Shown one piece after another: positions 18,437 to 27,552 of a stretch of 64,000 nucleotides of DNA. The notes beneath the pieces were generated by a model. The model saw only the letters and a list, made by a program, of their open reading frames with translations. It had not been told where the DNA came from and did not search any database. Source of the DNA: Candidatus Contendobacter odensis Run_B_J11. GTDB taxonomy: Bacteria; Pseudomonadota; Gammaproteobacteria; Competibacterales; Competibacteraceae. Within the stretch, counting starts at the first letter, position 1, and each line of letters starts with the position of its first letter. The translations under genes and the position numbers were made by a program. The DNA lies in the NCBI RefSeq assembly GCF_000531125.1, contig NZ_CBTK010000024.1:1-64000 (forward strand). The letters run 5' to 3'.

Positions 18437-21234
18437 CCCGATTCGTTGATCAGCAGCGCCACCGGGAAATGCTGGAATACCTCACGCAGCCACAACGCCT
18501 CCTCACCCTGCACAGTCTGCCCACTCAGGGCGTCGTACCAGCGCAGGCGAGAGCCGACAGGGGGTAACACGCGGGTTTCATGCCAGACCGCCTCGCCCAA
18601 TGGATACTCACCATCCTTGACCAGGCTGTTCGGGAAACGCGGCACCACCACCAGCGCCTGTTGCTCGCCTAGCGTCCGGGCGAACGCCACGACATGCGAC
18701 TTGAGGCTACCGATGACGGTGAGTTTCTGGTAGGCGCCGTGCTGAAATAAATCCGCCGCCGTCTGGCGCGCCCGCAAAGCTCGAAAAATCAGGAAAAGCT
18801 TAATCTGTCCATCCTCGGGCGCCGCCAGTAATTCCGCGATCAACTGGAGGATGTTATCGTTCGCACGGCTTTGGAGCGCCTGGAGCAAAGCGCCGCGCCG
18901 CTCAAAGTTGACCGGTCGCCGGTTATCGGGATCGACCAGGCTCAAATCCCATAATTCAGTACCCTGGTAGAAATCAGGCAAGCCGGGCGTGGTGAGTTTG
19001 AGCAAGGTCTGACTGAGCGAGTTGAGAATGCCGTAGTGCTGAATCCGCCGTTGAAACGGCAGAAACGCCTGGAGAAAGGGATTGTCCTTGCCCGGTTCCA
19101 TGACCCGTTCGGCGAAGGCAATCAAGGCGTTCTCGTAGCGACTGTCCGGCTCCAGCCAATTGGTATGAATCTTCGCCTCGCGGATCGCCTTGATCAGATA
19201 CGCTTTGACCCGCTCGATAAAGGCGGGGTACTCAGCCAGATCGAAGGGATATGCGCCCAGCAGCGTCTGGTACAGCAGGTATTCATCGTCGGTTTCGGGC
19301 GCCAGCCGCTCGCCGATGGGCGTCTTGCGCTCCAGATTGATCGCGTGCCATTGCCGCAACTGGCGTTCCCACTCTGCCGGCATTTCCGACAGCACGTTCA
19401 GCCGGGCGCGGACATCCTCGCCCCGCTTGGTGTCGTGCGTTGCGCTGGCGTTCATGGCATGAGGCCAGCAGCCCACGCGATGCTGATTGAAGGCGTGGAA
19501 TTCATCGAGATCGATGCCGAATTGCAACGGTCCCGCTCCCACCTCGTTCAGCGACAGCAACCGGTTATAGACATAAAACACTGTATCTTCAACGCCCTTG
19601 GCCATCAACGGCCCGGTGAATTGCTGCAAACGCATCATAAAATGCAGCCACTGGTCTTTGTCCTCAGCCGCCATGTGTTCATCAAAGTCCAGGCGCATGA
19701 AGCGTTCGATGAAGGCCAGTTCATTGCGAAAATTAGGAATGTTGATCCGGGCCTGGGCAATGATCTGTCGGATACATTCCTGATCGACCCGACTGGCGCC
19801 ACTGCGGCCGATGTAGCTGCGATAAATCGGGAACAGCACCATAATCTCGATCAGCGCCACCTGGAGTCCGTACAAGGTGAAATCGCTGGCGTAGCGGTAA
19901 CGCTCGGAAATCCGCTTGAGTAGATGCGCCAGATTGTCGATGTCGCCAGCCAGATGCTTGTCTACGATCATCCGCTTGTTGCAATCGATCAGTGCCTCGC
20001 ACGACGTGGTGTTGCCAATAAACGAGTGATAGAGCCGGGTAAATTCCGCTTCAGCGGCCGACTGGCAGAACAGGCCATTGATAATGCCGAGAAAATCGTA
20101 GCCGCTGGTGCCCTGGCACGGCCAGTTCACCGGCAATTGTTCGCCGTGTTCGAGGATTTTCTCCACCACCAGATAAACATAGGGTGCCTGTTCGCGCAGG
20201 CGATGCAGATACTGCGCCGGGTCGTACAGACCATCGATATGGTCAATCCGTAAACCGCTGATCTTCTCCTCGGCCACCAGCTTCAGGATCAGCTCATGAG
20301 TGAAATCAAAGACTTTTTGATCCTCAATCCGTAGCGAAATCAAATCATTGATGGTAAAAAACCGCCGATAATTCAGTTCCTCGTTACCCACTTTCCAGTA
20401 GGACAGCCGGAAAAACTGCTCATTGAGCAGACTGTCCAGCAGGTCAAAGCTTTCGGGCTTGCCGGCTTCGCCATTGAAGATGCGGATATTTTCCTCGATG
20501 AACGCATGCACTTCGGAACTGCCGTTCCATAACTCCCACAACATCTGCTTGGTGAAGGAAATCTGATCGTAGCGCTCCCGTCCCTCCTTGCCGGACGGAA
20601 TGTACTTGAGCAGGTAAAGTACCCCCAGAAACTTGACAAAATGCGGATGATTGCGCTCAAGCGTGGCGCGTAACCGCCCCAGATCGTAGGTCAATAGCCG
20701 GTAGTAGGACTCGATCCGGATCGGAAACCGAAAATCATAATAGTGGACGGCGAGACCCTGTTCGCTATAGCGCAACTGCAACTCACCGCTTTCCAGACAC
20801 TCGCCATAGAACTTGCCCAGAAAAGGTGCCAGCACTCGACCGCGAATCCCTTCGTAGAGATGATTCCAGTTGATATCGAAAAATTCGTGATAGGGTGAAT
20901 CGGGGCCATTTTCCAGCACGTCCACCAATAACTGATTTTGGCTGTTGAAAGCCATGTGGTTGGGCACGATGTCCTGCACCCAGCCGATATTCTTTGTTTT
21001 TAGAAACTGAAGAAGCGATTCGAACCGCTTCAGGCCACCCAGTTCAGGATTGATAGCGTGCGCATCCACCACGTCATAACCATGTTGGCTGCCGTGGCGC
21101 GGCGTCAGGATTGGCGAAGCATAAATATCGGAGATTCCCAAATCCGCCAGATACGGTGCGATAAGAGCTGCGGCGTCGAAGCCGAAATCGGGGGTGAATT
21201 GCAGGCGATAGGTGGCAACAGGGATGTGCATCAT
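18427..21234 (-). CDS. treY: Maltooligosyltrehalose synthase
   Basis: TreY (GH13_26) turns the reducing-end alpha-1,4 bond of a maltodextrin into an alpha-1,1 bond, giving maltooligosyltrehalose for TreZ to cleave. The 935-residue product starts with PVATYRLQFTPDFGFDAA and SDIYASPILTPRHGSQHGYDVVD. It carries the catalytic-region motifs GLRIDHIDGLYDPAQYL and LVVEKILEHGEQLP, and the C-terminal LPDFYQGTELWDLSLVDPDN. Two adjacent ATG codons (21234 and 21231) lie eight or more bases after GAGGG. It is the last gene of the minus-strand trehalose operon, after a 120-bp gap that holds a dispersed hairpin. Its end overlaps pssA by 10 bp. Confidence 0.96.
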   Translation of the reverse strand: MMHIPVATYRLQFTPDFGFDAAALIAPYLADLGISDIYASPILTPRHGSQHGYDVVDAHAINPELGGLKRFESLLQFLKTKNIGWVQDIVPNHMAFNSQNQLLVDVLENGPDSPYHEFFDINWNHLYEGIRGRVLAPFLGKFYGECLESGELQLRYSEQGLAVHYYDFRFPIRIESYYRLLTYDLGRLRATLERNHPHFVKFLGVLYLLKYIPSGKEGRERYDQISFTKQMLWELWNGSSEVHAFIEENIRIFNGEAGKPESFDLLDSLLNEQFFRLSYWKVGNEELNYRRFFTINDLISLRIEDQKVFDFTHELILKLVAEEKISGLRIDHIDGLYDPAQYLHRLREQAPYVYLVVEKILEHGEQLPVNWPCQGTSGYDFLGIINGLFCQSAAEAEFTRLYHSFIGNTTSCEALIDCNKRMIVDKHLAGDIDNLAHLLKRISERYRYASDFTLYGLQVALIEIMVLFPIYRSYIGRSGASRVDQECIRQIIAQARINIPNFRNELAFIERFMRLDFDEHMAAEDKDQWLHFMMRLQQFTGPLMAKGVEDTVFYVYNRLLSLNEVGAGPLQFGIDLDEFHAFNQHRVGCWPHAMNASATHDTKRGEDVRARLNVLSEMPAEWERQLRQWHAINLERKTPIGERLAPETDDEYLLYQTLLGAYPFDLAEYPAFIERVKAYLIKAIREAKIHTNWLEPDSRYENALIAFAERVMEPGKDNPFLQAFLPFQRRIQHYGILNSLSQTLLKLTTPGLPDFYQGTELWDLSLVDPDNRRPVNFERRGALLQALQSRANDNILQLIAELLAAPEDGQIKLFLIFRALRARQTAADLFQHGAYQKLTVIGSLKSHVVAFARTLGEQQALVVVPRFPNSLVKDGEYPLGEAVWHETRVLPPVGSRLRWYDALSGQTVQGEEALWLREVFQHFPVALLINESGQG

Positions 21235-21262
21235 GGAATGACCCTCAGCAGTAGGGAGAGAA

Positions 21263-21290
21263 TGTGGAACGGGCTTTGTTCCAGCCCGTC
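21263..21290. repeat. Dispersed hairpin, GGAACGGGCT family (copy 1)
   Basis: ACGGGCT (21269-21275) and AGCCCGT (21283-21289) form a stem. The surrounding sequence, from CAGTAGG through TGTGGAACGGGCTT to CCAGCCCGT, is nearly the same as the copy at 23296-23318. It lies between treY and the DUF389 gene. Confidence 0.7.
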
Positions 21291-21354
21291 AAATCGGCTC
21301 GCAACGAGCCATGCACCGGTTGGCGGTCGTCGGATGATGTTGGGACGTTCTTGA

Positions 21355-23268
21355 TCAGAGGATGACCACGATAGTGGCCTCCAGCGTCACCGGGCGGCCG
21401 AGCCGGGATTCAATGGCCCGCTTGACCCGCTCCACGTCTGCTCGGTCCAGGGTGGTGGGCGATAGCAACCGTATCGACAAATGCAACCGGTCGCCCGGAA
21501 GCAATGCCGCCTCACGCAAAATCACCCCGGCGATCTCCTGGCCCTCCAAAGCCCGAACGATGGCGTTTTGTTCGACCATCCGGGTGAAACCCACGCTCAG
21601 CGGTACGCTCACCACTCCGACCAGCGCCAGCGCCGTCAGCAATCCTCGTTGCGCCAACCGAAACGGGCCAAATCCGAGCAGCAGAAACGTCAGGTTGCCG
21701 GCCAGCAAGATACCGAACAGATTGGTCAGGAACAGCAGGAAGGAATTTCGGAACACCATCCACTCGCCCCAGCCAAGGCCAATGCCAGCAACGGCGAGTG
21801 GAGGCACTAAAGCCACCGCAATCGCCACGCCGGCCAGGCTACGGGCGATTTCCTCGCGGGCATGAGCGTAGGCACCGACCACTCCGGACACCAGAGCGAT
21901 ACCCAAATCCAGCAGGGTCGGGTTAAGACGGGCGGCGATTTCGCTGGTCACCGAATGCAAGGGGATGACCCAGGTCATGGCTGCCGCGCAACTCAACGCC
22001 AGCAGCAGACCCAGGATCAAGGTCTTCAGGCTATCAGCCAACAGATTGCCATCCTGGCGCACCACCGCCATCGCCAGCGAGATGATCGGCGCCATCAGCG
22101 GCGCCAGAATCATGGCCCCGATGATCACGGGAGCCGAATTGGCGAACAGGCCGAGGCAGGCCAGCAGGGTGGACAACACCATCAGCGTCAAATAGGCCGA
22201 TGAAGGATGGGCGTTATCGCGCAACGCCAGATACAGATCCTTAAACTCTTCGGTGCTGGCTCGGTGCAGCCAGGGCAGAGGTTGGCTGTCCAGCGCGGTT
22301 CTGGACTCACCGACCGGCAGGCCTTGCACCTTATAGATTTCCTTGGCTTGCGGCGATCCTTCCTGCAGGTCCAGCCGCCGACCCGGCAGTAGCCGCAAGG
22401 TTTTGGGCGCTACCGTCAACTCCAGTTGGCGGGCGCTGATCCAGGCTCCATCCTGCGAATAATCCAGTGGACGGGAACTGGTCACCGTCAGCGCCGCCGT
22501 TTTGATGTGTCCAACGAACGGCGGCAGTTTTTCACGTTGACCGCCCAGAATCAGCGCCGCCAGCAGGAAGCGCAATATCTCCATGCGGCTGCGCGGCGCC
22601 AGGATCAGCGCATGGAGCATCCCGTCGTTGCCGCCGCTGTCGTCAATGATCCACCGAAATAACAGCGAAGCATGGCCCTTTTTGACGATCACGATGCCCA
22701 GCGCGACCGTCACCAGGCTCTTGTCCTTGCCGGTGGTGAGGGTGTAGGGATGCAGTTGCTGAATGCCAAATCCTGATCGCAGGATGCTCAGAAACCGCTG
22801 GAGTCGGGTGCGAAAGCCAGGGGACTGACCGCCTCCGCTCAGTGAGAACATTTCGCCAATCACCACCGAGTTGAAAACAGGGCGGGAGTTGGCGTACAGC
22901 AGGTCAACGCGCCCTTCCTTGGCGCCATTCAACGCATCGTCCAGTGCGTGTTCCAGGCGGGGCGCGACACCAAAGCATCGCCGCGCCTGGTTCAAGCCCG
23001 GATGCGGCAACAACCCGATGATCCATTGCCGGGCGACCGCTTCTGGCGCTAATTCGGCAAACTGGTCGTCATTCAGGTAAGTCAGCACGGTCATCCCTGC
23101 TGGCCAATCTGGCAGTGTGTTGAGCCGGTAAGAGACTACTTGCGCCGGACGATCCGCCAACAAGGGCAGGAGCGTGTCCCGCACCTCGATTTCGGCAGCG
23201 GGATCGAACAGCAGACCGAGTGAGAGGTCAGGGAGTTGGTCGGCGGGATCGTCCGGAACATGGGTCAT
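21355..23268 (-). CDS. DAGK-like/DUF389 membrane protein
   Basis: The C-terminal half (about 345-560) is a DUF389 membrane domain with about six helices, including VIIGAMILAPLMAPIISLAM and ARSLAGVAIAVALVPPLAV, and a short soluble tail (RLSIRL-like to VVIL). The N-terminal 330 residues resemble a diacylglycerol-kinase/sphingosine-kinase fold: WIIGLLPHPGLNQARRCFGV where such kinases carry a glycine-rich PxGTxN loop, then VDLLYANSRPVFNSVVIGE, DDSGGNDGMLHALILAPRS and YSQDGAWISA in place of the DGE segment. The loop lacks the GT pair, so catalysis is doubtful. The function of DUF389 proteins is not established. Its place between treZ and treY suggests a link to glucan, lipid or envelope metabolism, but that is only context. 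Confidence 0.88.
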   Translation of the reverse strand: MTHVPDDPADQLPDLSLGLLFDPAAEIEVRDTLLPLLADRPAQVVSYRLNTLPDWPAGMTVLTYLNDDQFAELAPEAVARQWIIGLLPHPGLNQARRCFGVAPRLEHALDDALNGAKEGRVDLLYANSRPVFNSVVIGEMFSLSGGGQSPGFRTRLQRFLSILRSGFGIQQLHPYTLTTGKDKSLVTVALGIVIVKKGHASLLFRWIIDDSGGNDGMLHALILAPRSRMEILRFLLAALILGGQREKLPPFVGHIKTAALTVTSSRPLDYSQDGAWISARQLELTVAPKTLRLLPGRRLDLQEGSPQAKEIYKVQGLPVGESRTALDSQPLPWLHRASTEEFKDLYLALRDNAHPSSAYLTLMVLSTLLACLGLFANSAPVIIGAMILAPLMAPIISLAMAVVRQDGNLLADSLKTLILGLLLALSCAAAMTWVIPLHSVTSEIAARLNPTLLDLGIALVSGVVGAYAHAREEIARSLAGVAIAVALVPPLAVAGIGLGWGEWMVFRNSFLLFLTNLFGILLAGNLTFLLLGFGPFRLAQRGLLTALALVGVVSVPLSVGFTRMVEQNAIVRALEGQEIAGVILREAALLPGDRLHLSIRLLSPTTLDRADVERVKRAIESRLGRPVTLEATIVVIL

Positions 23269-23295
23269 TGATCGCCATCATCAGTAGGAAAAAGT

Positions 23296-23318
23296 GTGGA
23301 ACGGGCTTCCAGCCCGTT
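23296..23318. repeat. Dispersed hairpin, GGAACGGGCT family (copy 2)
   Basis: AACGGGCT (23300-23307) and AGCCCGTT (23311-23318) are perfect 8-base arms around TCC. It lies in the 70-bp gap between the DUF389 gene and treZ, and its flanks match copy 1. Confidence 0.75.
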
Positions 23319-23338
23319 ACGGCGGTGGCCAGCCGATT

Positions 23339-25177
23339 CTAAATTTCAGTGGTGTAGACCACCACCGCGTAAGGCGAAAGCGTTATGGTATCCGGCAGGC
23401 TCCCATCGGGGAGTTGCGGTAGCAGGCCAGAATTTTCGCCGCCCCACGTTGTATCGGCGGAGTCGATTACTTTACGCCATGCGCCGACACCGGGTTCGAC
23501 GGTCACAGTCGCCGAGTCAGCGGCGAAATTCATCCAGGCGACTATCCGGTTGCCGTCGCGCCAGCGCCGCAATTCCAGTACGCCTGGTGCAATTATGGTT
23601 GCGGTCAGGCTGGCGTTATCGAGATGAGCCAGCGCGGGCAGTTCCCGCCGCAGTCGCAACAACTCGCGGTAAAAAGCGCGTAATTGACCCTGCCGACCTC
23701 TTTTGCCCAGTTCCCATTGCAGCTTTGAGTCCTCGAACGTGGTCTCTGCCTGCGGATCGGGCGCTTCGCCTTTGGCATGGAACGCCGCGAATTCTTTTTT
23801 CCGGCCTTCGCGCACCCCTTCAATCAAGGCCGGATCGCCGTGGCTGATGAAATACAGGAACGGTCGGGGTTCGCCGTACTCCTCGCCCATGAATAGCAAC
23901 GGCAGATAGGGCGACAGCAGCACTGCCGCTGCTACCAGTTTCAGCGCCGGAAACGGCAGCAGACCGGACAGCCGCTCACCCAGCGCCCGGTTGCCGACCT
24001 GATCGTGATTCTGGCTGCACACCACGAACCGCCAGGCCGGACAGTCGCCGGGATCGTCGCCGTGGAAACGCTGGCGGTGCGGGGAATAGTCCCAAGCGTA
24101 AACGAATGGCCGACGATAGGCCTGCGCCAACTGTTCCAAAGCGCCGAAATCCGCGTAATAGCCATGCCGCTCGCCGGTCAGCACCGTATGCAAAGCGTGG
24201 TGGAAATCGTCGCTCCATTGCCCGTCCAGCCCGTAACCGCCGGTGGCTGGGGTGCGAACGATACGCGGATCATTGAGATCGCTTTCGGCGATGAGATAGC
24301 AGGGCCGACCCTGGCGTTGTCCGCAATCCGCAGCGACTTCAGCCAGTTCCGCCAGAATATGGCGGGCGCCGAAGTCGTAAATAGCGTGGACGGCATCCAG
24401 CCGCAGCGCGTCGCAGTGGCAGGTCTCGAACCAGTAACGCGCATTGCCGACCATATACTCGCGCACACCGGGACTATGCGGGCCGTCGTAATTGACCGCA
24501 TCGCCCCAGGGGGTGCGGTACTGACTGGTGAAATACGTTCCCAGCCCCCACAGGTAATTACCTTCGGGGCCGAGGTGGTTGTAGACCACGTCCATGATGA
24601 CCGCCAATCCTTCGCGGTGGCAGGCGGCCACCAGCCGCTTCAATCCCTCGACCCCACCGTAAGAGTGTTGGGCCGCATAAGGGTAAACGCCGTCGTAACC
24701 CCAATTGCGCTCGCCGGGGAATTGGGCGACCGGCAGTAGTTCCAACGCATTCACTCCCAGTTCCCGCAATTCGGGCAGGCGGGGAATGATGGCGTCGAAC
24801 GTACCCTCAGCAGTGAAGGTTCCGACATGCAGCTCATACATCACCCACTGTGGCAGCGGCGGTGGTTGCCAGCCGCCATCGGTCCAGGCAAAGGCATGAT
24901 CAACCACTCGCGATGGACCATGCACTCCTTGCGGCTGGCTGTAGGAGGCGGGATCGGGGCGGTCAGTTTCGCCATCCCACTGGTAAAAGTAGAGTGCACC
25001 GGGTTCGATGCCGGTGATAGTGGCATGCCAGTAGCCCCGCTCATCGCGGATCATGGGAATCAGTCGATCAGCGGGCGCGATCAGATGAACCGCCGCTTGC
25101 TTGAGCAAGGGCGCCCACAAGGTGAAGACACAGTGCTGATCGCCGCGATAATGAGCGCCCAATTTGAAAGGGTTCAT
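23339..25177 (-). CDS. treZ: Malto-oligosyltrehalose trehalohydrolase
   Basis: TreZ (GH13_10) releases trehalose from the maltooligosyltrehalose made by TreY. The 612-residue protein has an N-terminal beta domain (FKLGAHYRGDQHCVFTLWAP), then the catalytic barrel. Key motifs are ELHVGTFTAEGTFDAII, VIMDVVYNHLGPEGNYL, the nucleophile region ALRLDAVHAIYD, the acid/base LIAESDLNDPRI and the third carboxylate QNHDQVGNRALG. A C-terminal beta domain ends with LSPYAVVVYTTEI. ATG at 25177 is chosen; AAGGAG lies 11 bases upstream, and the TTG at 25186 would be too close to it. It is the third gene of the trehalose operon. Confidence 0.96.
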   Translation of the reverse strand: MNPFKLGAHYRGDQHCVFTLWAPLLKQAAVHLIAPADRLIPMIRDERGYWHATITGIEPGALYFYQWDGETDRPDPASYSQPQGVHGPSRVVDHAFAWTDGGWQPPPLPQWVMYELHVGTFTAEGTFDAIIPRLPELRELGVNALELLPVAQFPGERNWGYDGVYPYAAQHSYGGVEGLKRLVAACHREGLAVIMDVVYNHLGPEGNYLWGLGTYFTSQYRTPWGDAVNYDGPHSPGVREYMVGNARYWFETCHCDALRLDAVHAIYDFGARHILAELAEVAADCGQRQGRPCYLIAESDLNDPRIVRTPATGGYGLDGQWSDDFHHALHTVLTGERHGYYADFGALEQLAQAYRRPFVYAWDYSPHRQRFHGDDPGDCPAWRFVVCSQNHDQVGNRALGERLSGLLPFPALKLVAAAVLLSPYLPLLFMGEEYGEPRPFLYFISHGDPALIEGVREGRKKEFAAFHAKGEAPDPQAETTFEDSKLQWELGKRGRQGQLRAFYRELLRLRRELPALAHLDNASLTATIIAPGVLELRRWRDGNRIVAWMNFAADSATVTVEPGVGAWRKVIDSADTTWGGENSGLLPQLPDGSLPDTITLSPYAVVVYTTEI

Positions 25178-25351
25178 GGAAATCAAGTCTCCTTGTCCAG
25201 TCAGTAGATACCGTTTTAATGCTTAATAAGCAGGAGCGGATCGCCATCTTTTTGGCAACCCAACATGAATTTGGAAAACTGAAACGGACTTGGTGAGGGT
25301 GAGACCAGTTGGATCGGCTGGCGTCAGGCCCAGCCAATATGGAAAAGAGGG

Positions 25352-27499
25352 TTATTCTGAAGCCGCGACACTGGACGGTCGTTGCAGAACCACCAGCGCC
25401 CGGCCAGCCACCGGCACGGTGGGCGCTTCGGCATCGTAGCTGCGGCCACGTTGCAAAAAGCGGGGCTGGGCGGTGTCCATCACCGTCCGCCATTGCCCTT
25501 GTTGCAAGGTTTCGGGCAAGGCGAATTCCACCGCCTCATGGTGGGCGTTGAACAGCAAAATGAAGTCGTCGTCAATGATCCGCTCGCCACGCCGGTTGGG
25601 AGTGGCGATCTCCTCACCGTTGAGAAAGATGCCGATGACCTTGGTCAACCCATCATGCCATTGTTCCTCGGTCATCTCGCCGCCATCGGGATTGAACCAG
25701 AGGATGTCGTTCACGCCGGAACCGTGAATTGAGCGCCCCTGGAACCATTTGCGCCGGCGCAGCACCGGATGGTCGTAGCGAAACGCCATCAGCTCGCGGA
25801 CAAATTCCAGCAGCGCCGCGTTTTCTTCCGGCAAATCCCAGTTCAGCCAGGAAATCTTGTTATCCTGACAATAGGCATTGTTATTGCCGCCCTGGCTGCG
25901 GCCCATCTCGTCGCCGGCCAGCAGCATCGGGACGCCCTGCGACAGGAACAGGGTTGCCAGAAAATTGCGCTGCTGACGCAAGCGCAGTTGCAAAATCTCC
26001 GAATCGTCAGTCTCGCCTTCAGCGCCGCAATTCCAGGAGCGGTTGTGGCTTTCCCCGTCGCGGTTGCCCTCGCCGTTGGCTTCATTGCGCTTTTCGTGGT
26101 AGCTGACCAGATCGCGCAGGGTGAAACCGTCGTGGGCGATGATGAAATTGATGCTGGCGCTGGGATTGCGCCCGTTGGGCTGATACAGATCGGAGCTGCC
26201 GGTGAAGCGGAAGGAGAAATCGGCCAACCGACTCGGTTCACCGCGCCAGAAGTCGCGCACCGTATCCCGATAGCGGCCATTCCATTCCGACCAGAGTAGC
26301 GGAAAGCCGCCCACATGATAGCCGCCTTCGCCCACATCCCATGGTTCGGCGATCAGTTTTACATCGGACAGCACCGGGTCCTGATGAATGATGTCGAAGA
26401 ACGCGGCCAGCCGATCAACCGCGTACAGTTCCCGCGCCAGCGCCGAGGCCAGGTCGAAACGGAAGCCGTCGACGTGCATCTCCAGCACCCAGTAGCGCAG
26501 GCTATCCATGATCAGCTTGAGCACCTGTGGATGGCGGACATTGAGCGAGTTGCCGCAGCCAGTAAAATCCATGTAGTAGCGCGGATTGTCCTCGACCAGC
26601 CGATAATAGGCGGCGTTGTCGATCCCGCGCAGGGTCAGGGTCGGTCCCATCTGGTTGCCTTCGCCGGTGTGGTTGTAGACCACGTCCAGAATCACCTCGA
26701 TGCCGGCTCGGTGCAGCGACTTGACCATTTCCTTGAACTCGCGCACCTGTTCGCCGTAGTGGCCGCTGGCGCTGTAGCCGGAATACGGAGCAAAGAAATT
26801 CAGCGAGTCGTAACCCCAGTAATTGCGCAGCCCGGTAGCGGCCAGATGACCGGGATGGGCCAGGTAGTGATGCACCGGCATCAACTCGACCGCGGTGACA
26901 TCAATGGAGCGCAGATGGGCAATCGCGGCGGGATGCGCCAGGCCCGCGTAGGTGCCGCGCAGTTCCGGCGGAATGTCCGGGTGCAGGCGGGTGAATCCCC
27001 GAACGTGCAGTTCATAGATCACCGTCTCATGCCAGGGTGTGCGCAGCAATTCGTCGCCTTCCCAGTCGAAACGGGGATCGATCACCACGGCCTTCGGCAT
27101 CAGCGGCGCGCTGTTGCTTTTAGAAAAGGCCAGATCGTCTTCGGGTTGATGCCACGGGTAACCGAAAATTCTCTTACCGAAGCGAACATCGCCGTCGAGC
27201 GCTTTGGCATAGGGATCAATCAGCAGCTTGTTGGGGTTGAAGCGATGACCCTCGTGCGGCGCGAACGGGCCATGCACCCGAAAGCCATAGCGCTGCCCCG
27301 GCCCGATTTCCGGTACGTAGCCGTGCCAAATGAACTTGTTGACCTCCTTCAGTTCCAGCCGGGTTTCTTTGTTTTTCTCGTCAAACAGGCAGAGCTCAAC
27401 CTGGGTGGCGTTTTCCGAAAACAGCGCGAAATTAGTACCCTTGCCATCCCAAGAAGCGCCCAACGGATAAGGTTTGCCAGGCCAAAGCGGATGAGACAT
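25352..27499 (-). CDS. glgX: Glycogen debranching enzyme (isoamylase type)
   Basis: GlgX (GH13_11) hydrolyses alpha-1,6 branches of glycogen, preferably short branches left by phosphorylase, giving linear chains that TreY can use. The 715-residue product begins with a CBM48-type domain ([21 protein letters not shown]) and then the barrel with [43 protein letters not shown] (nucleophile), [16 protein letters not shown] (acid/base) and [18 protein letters not shown]. The ATG is preceded by AAGGAGG five bases away, the strongest ribosome-binding site in this operon. It is second in the operon, 53 bp after the TreS fusion. Confidence 0.96.
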   Translation of the reverse strand: MSHPLWPGKPYPLGASWDGKGTNFALFSENATQVELCLFDEKNKETRLELKEVNKFIWHGYVPEIGPGQRYGFRVHGPFAPHEGHRFNPNKLLIDPYAKALDGDVRFGKRIFGYPWHQPEDDLAFSKSNSAPLMPKAVVIDPRFDWEGDELLRTPWHETVIYELHVRGFTRLHPDIPPELRGTYAGLAHPAAIAHLRSIDVTAVELMPVHHYLAHPGHLAATGLRNYWGYDSLNFFAPYSGYSASGHYGEQVREFKEMVKSLHRAGIEVILDVVYNHTGEGNQMGPTLTLRGIDNAAYYRLVEDNPRYYMDFTGCGNSLNVRHPQVLKLIMDSLRYWVLEMHVDGFRFDLASALARELYAVDRLAAFFDIIHQDPVLSDVKLIAEPWDVGEGGYHVGGFPLLWSEWNGRYRDTVRDFWRGEPSRLADFSFRFTGSSDLYQPNGRNPSASINFIIAHDGFTLRDLVSYHEKRNEANGEGNRDGESHNRSWNCGAEGETDDSEILQLRLRQQRNFLATLFLSQGVPMLLAGDEMGRSQGGNNNAYCQDNKISWLNWDLPEENAALLEFVRELMAFRYDHPVLRRRKWFQGRSIHGSGVNDILWFNPDGGEMTEEQWHDGLTKVIGIFLNGEEIATPNRRGERIIDDDFILLFNAHHEAVEFALPETLQQGQWRTVMDTAQPRFLQRGRSYDAEAPTVPVAGRALVVLQRPSSVAASE

Positions 27500-27552
27500 A
27501 AAACCTCCTTAGCACAGCTTTCACAAGGTTAAATTAAAATTCTTGGATGGTT

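Noticed and set aside
26315-27532. A 405-residue plus-strand open frame across glgX
   Set aside because: It is a shadow of glgX, whose motifs and ribosome-binding site are unambiguous.
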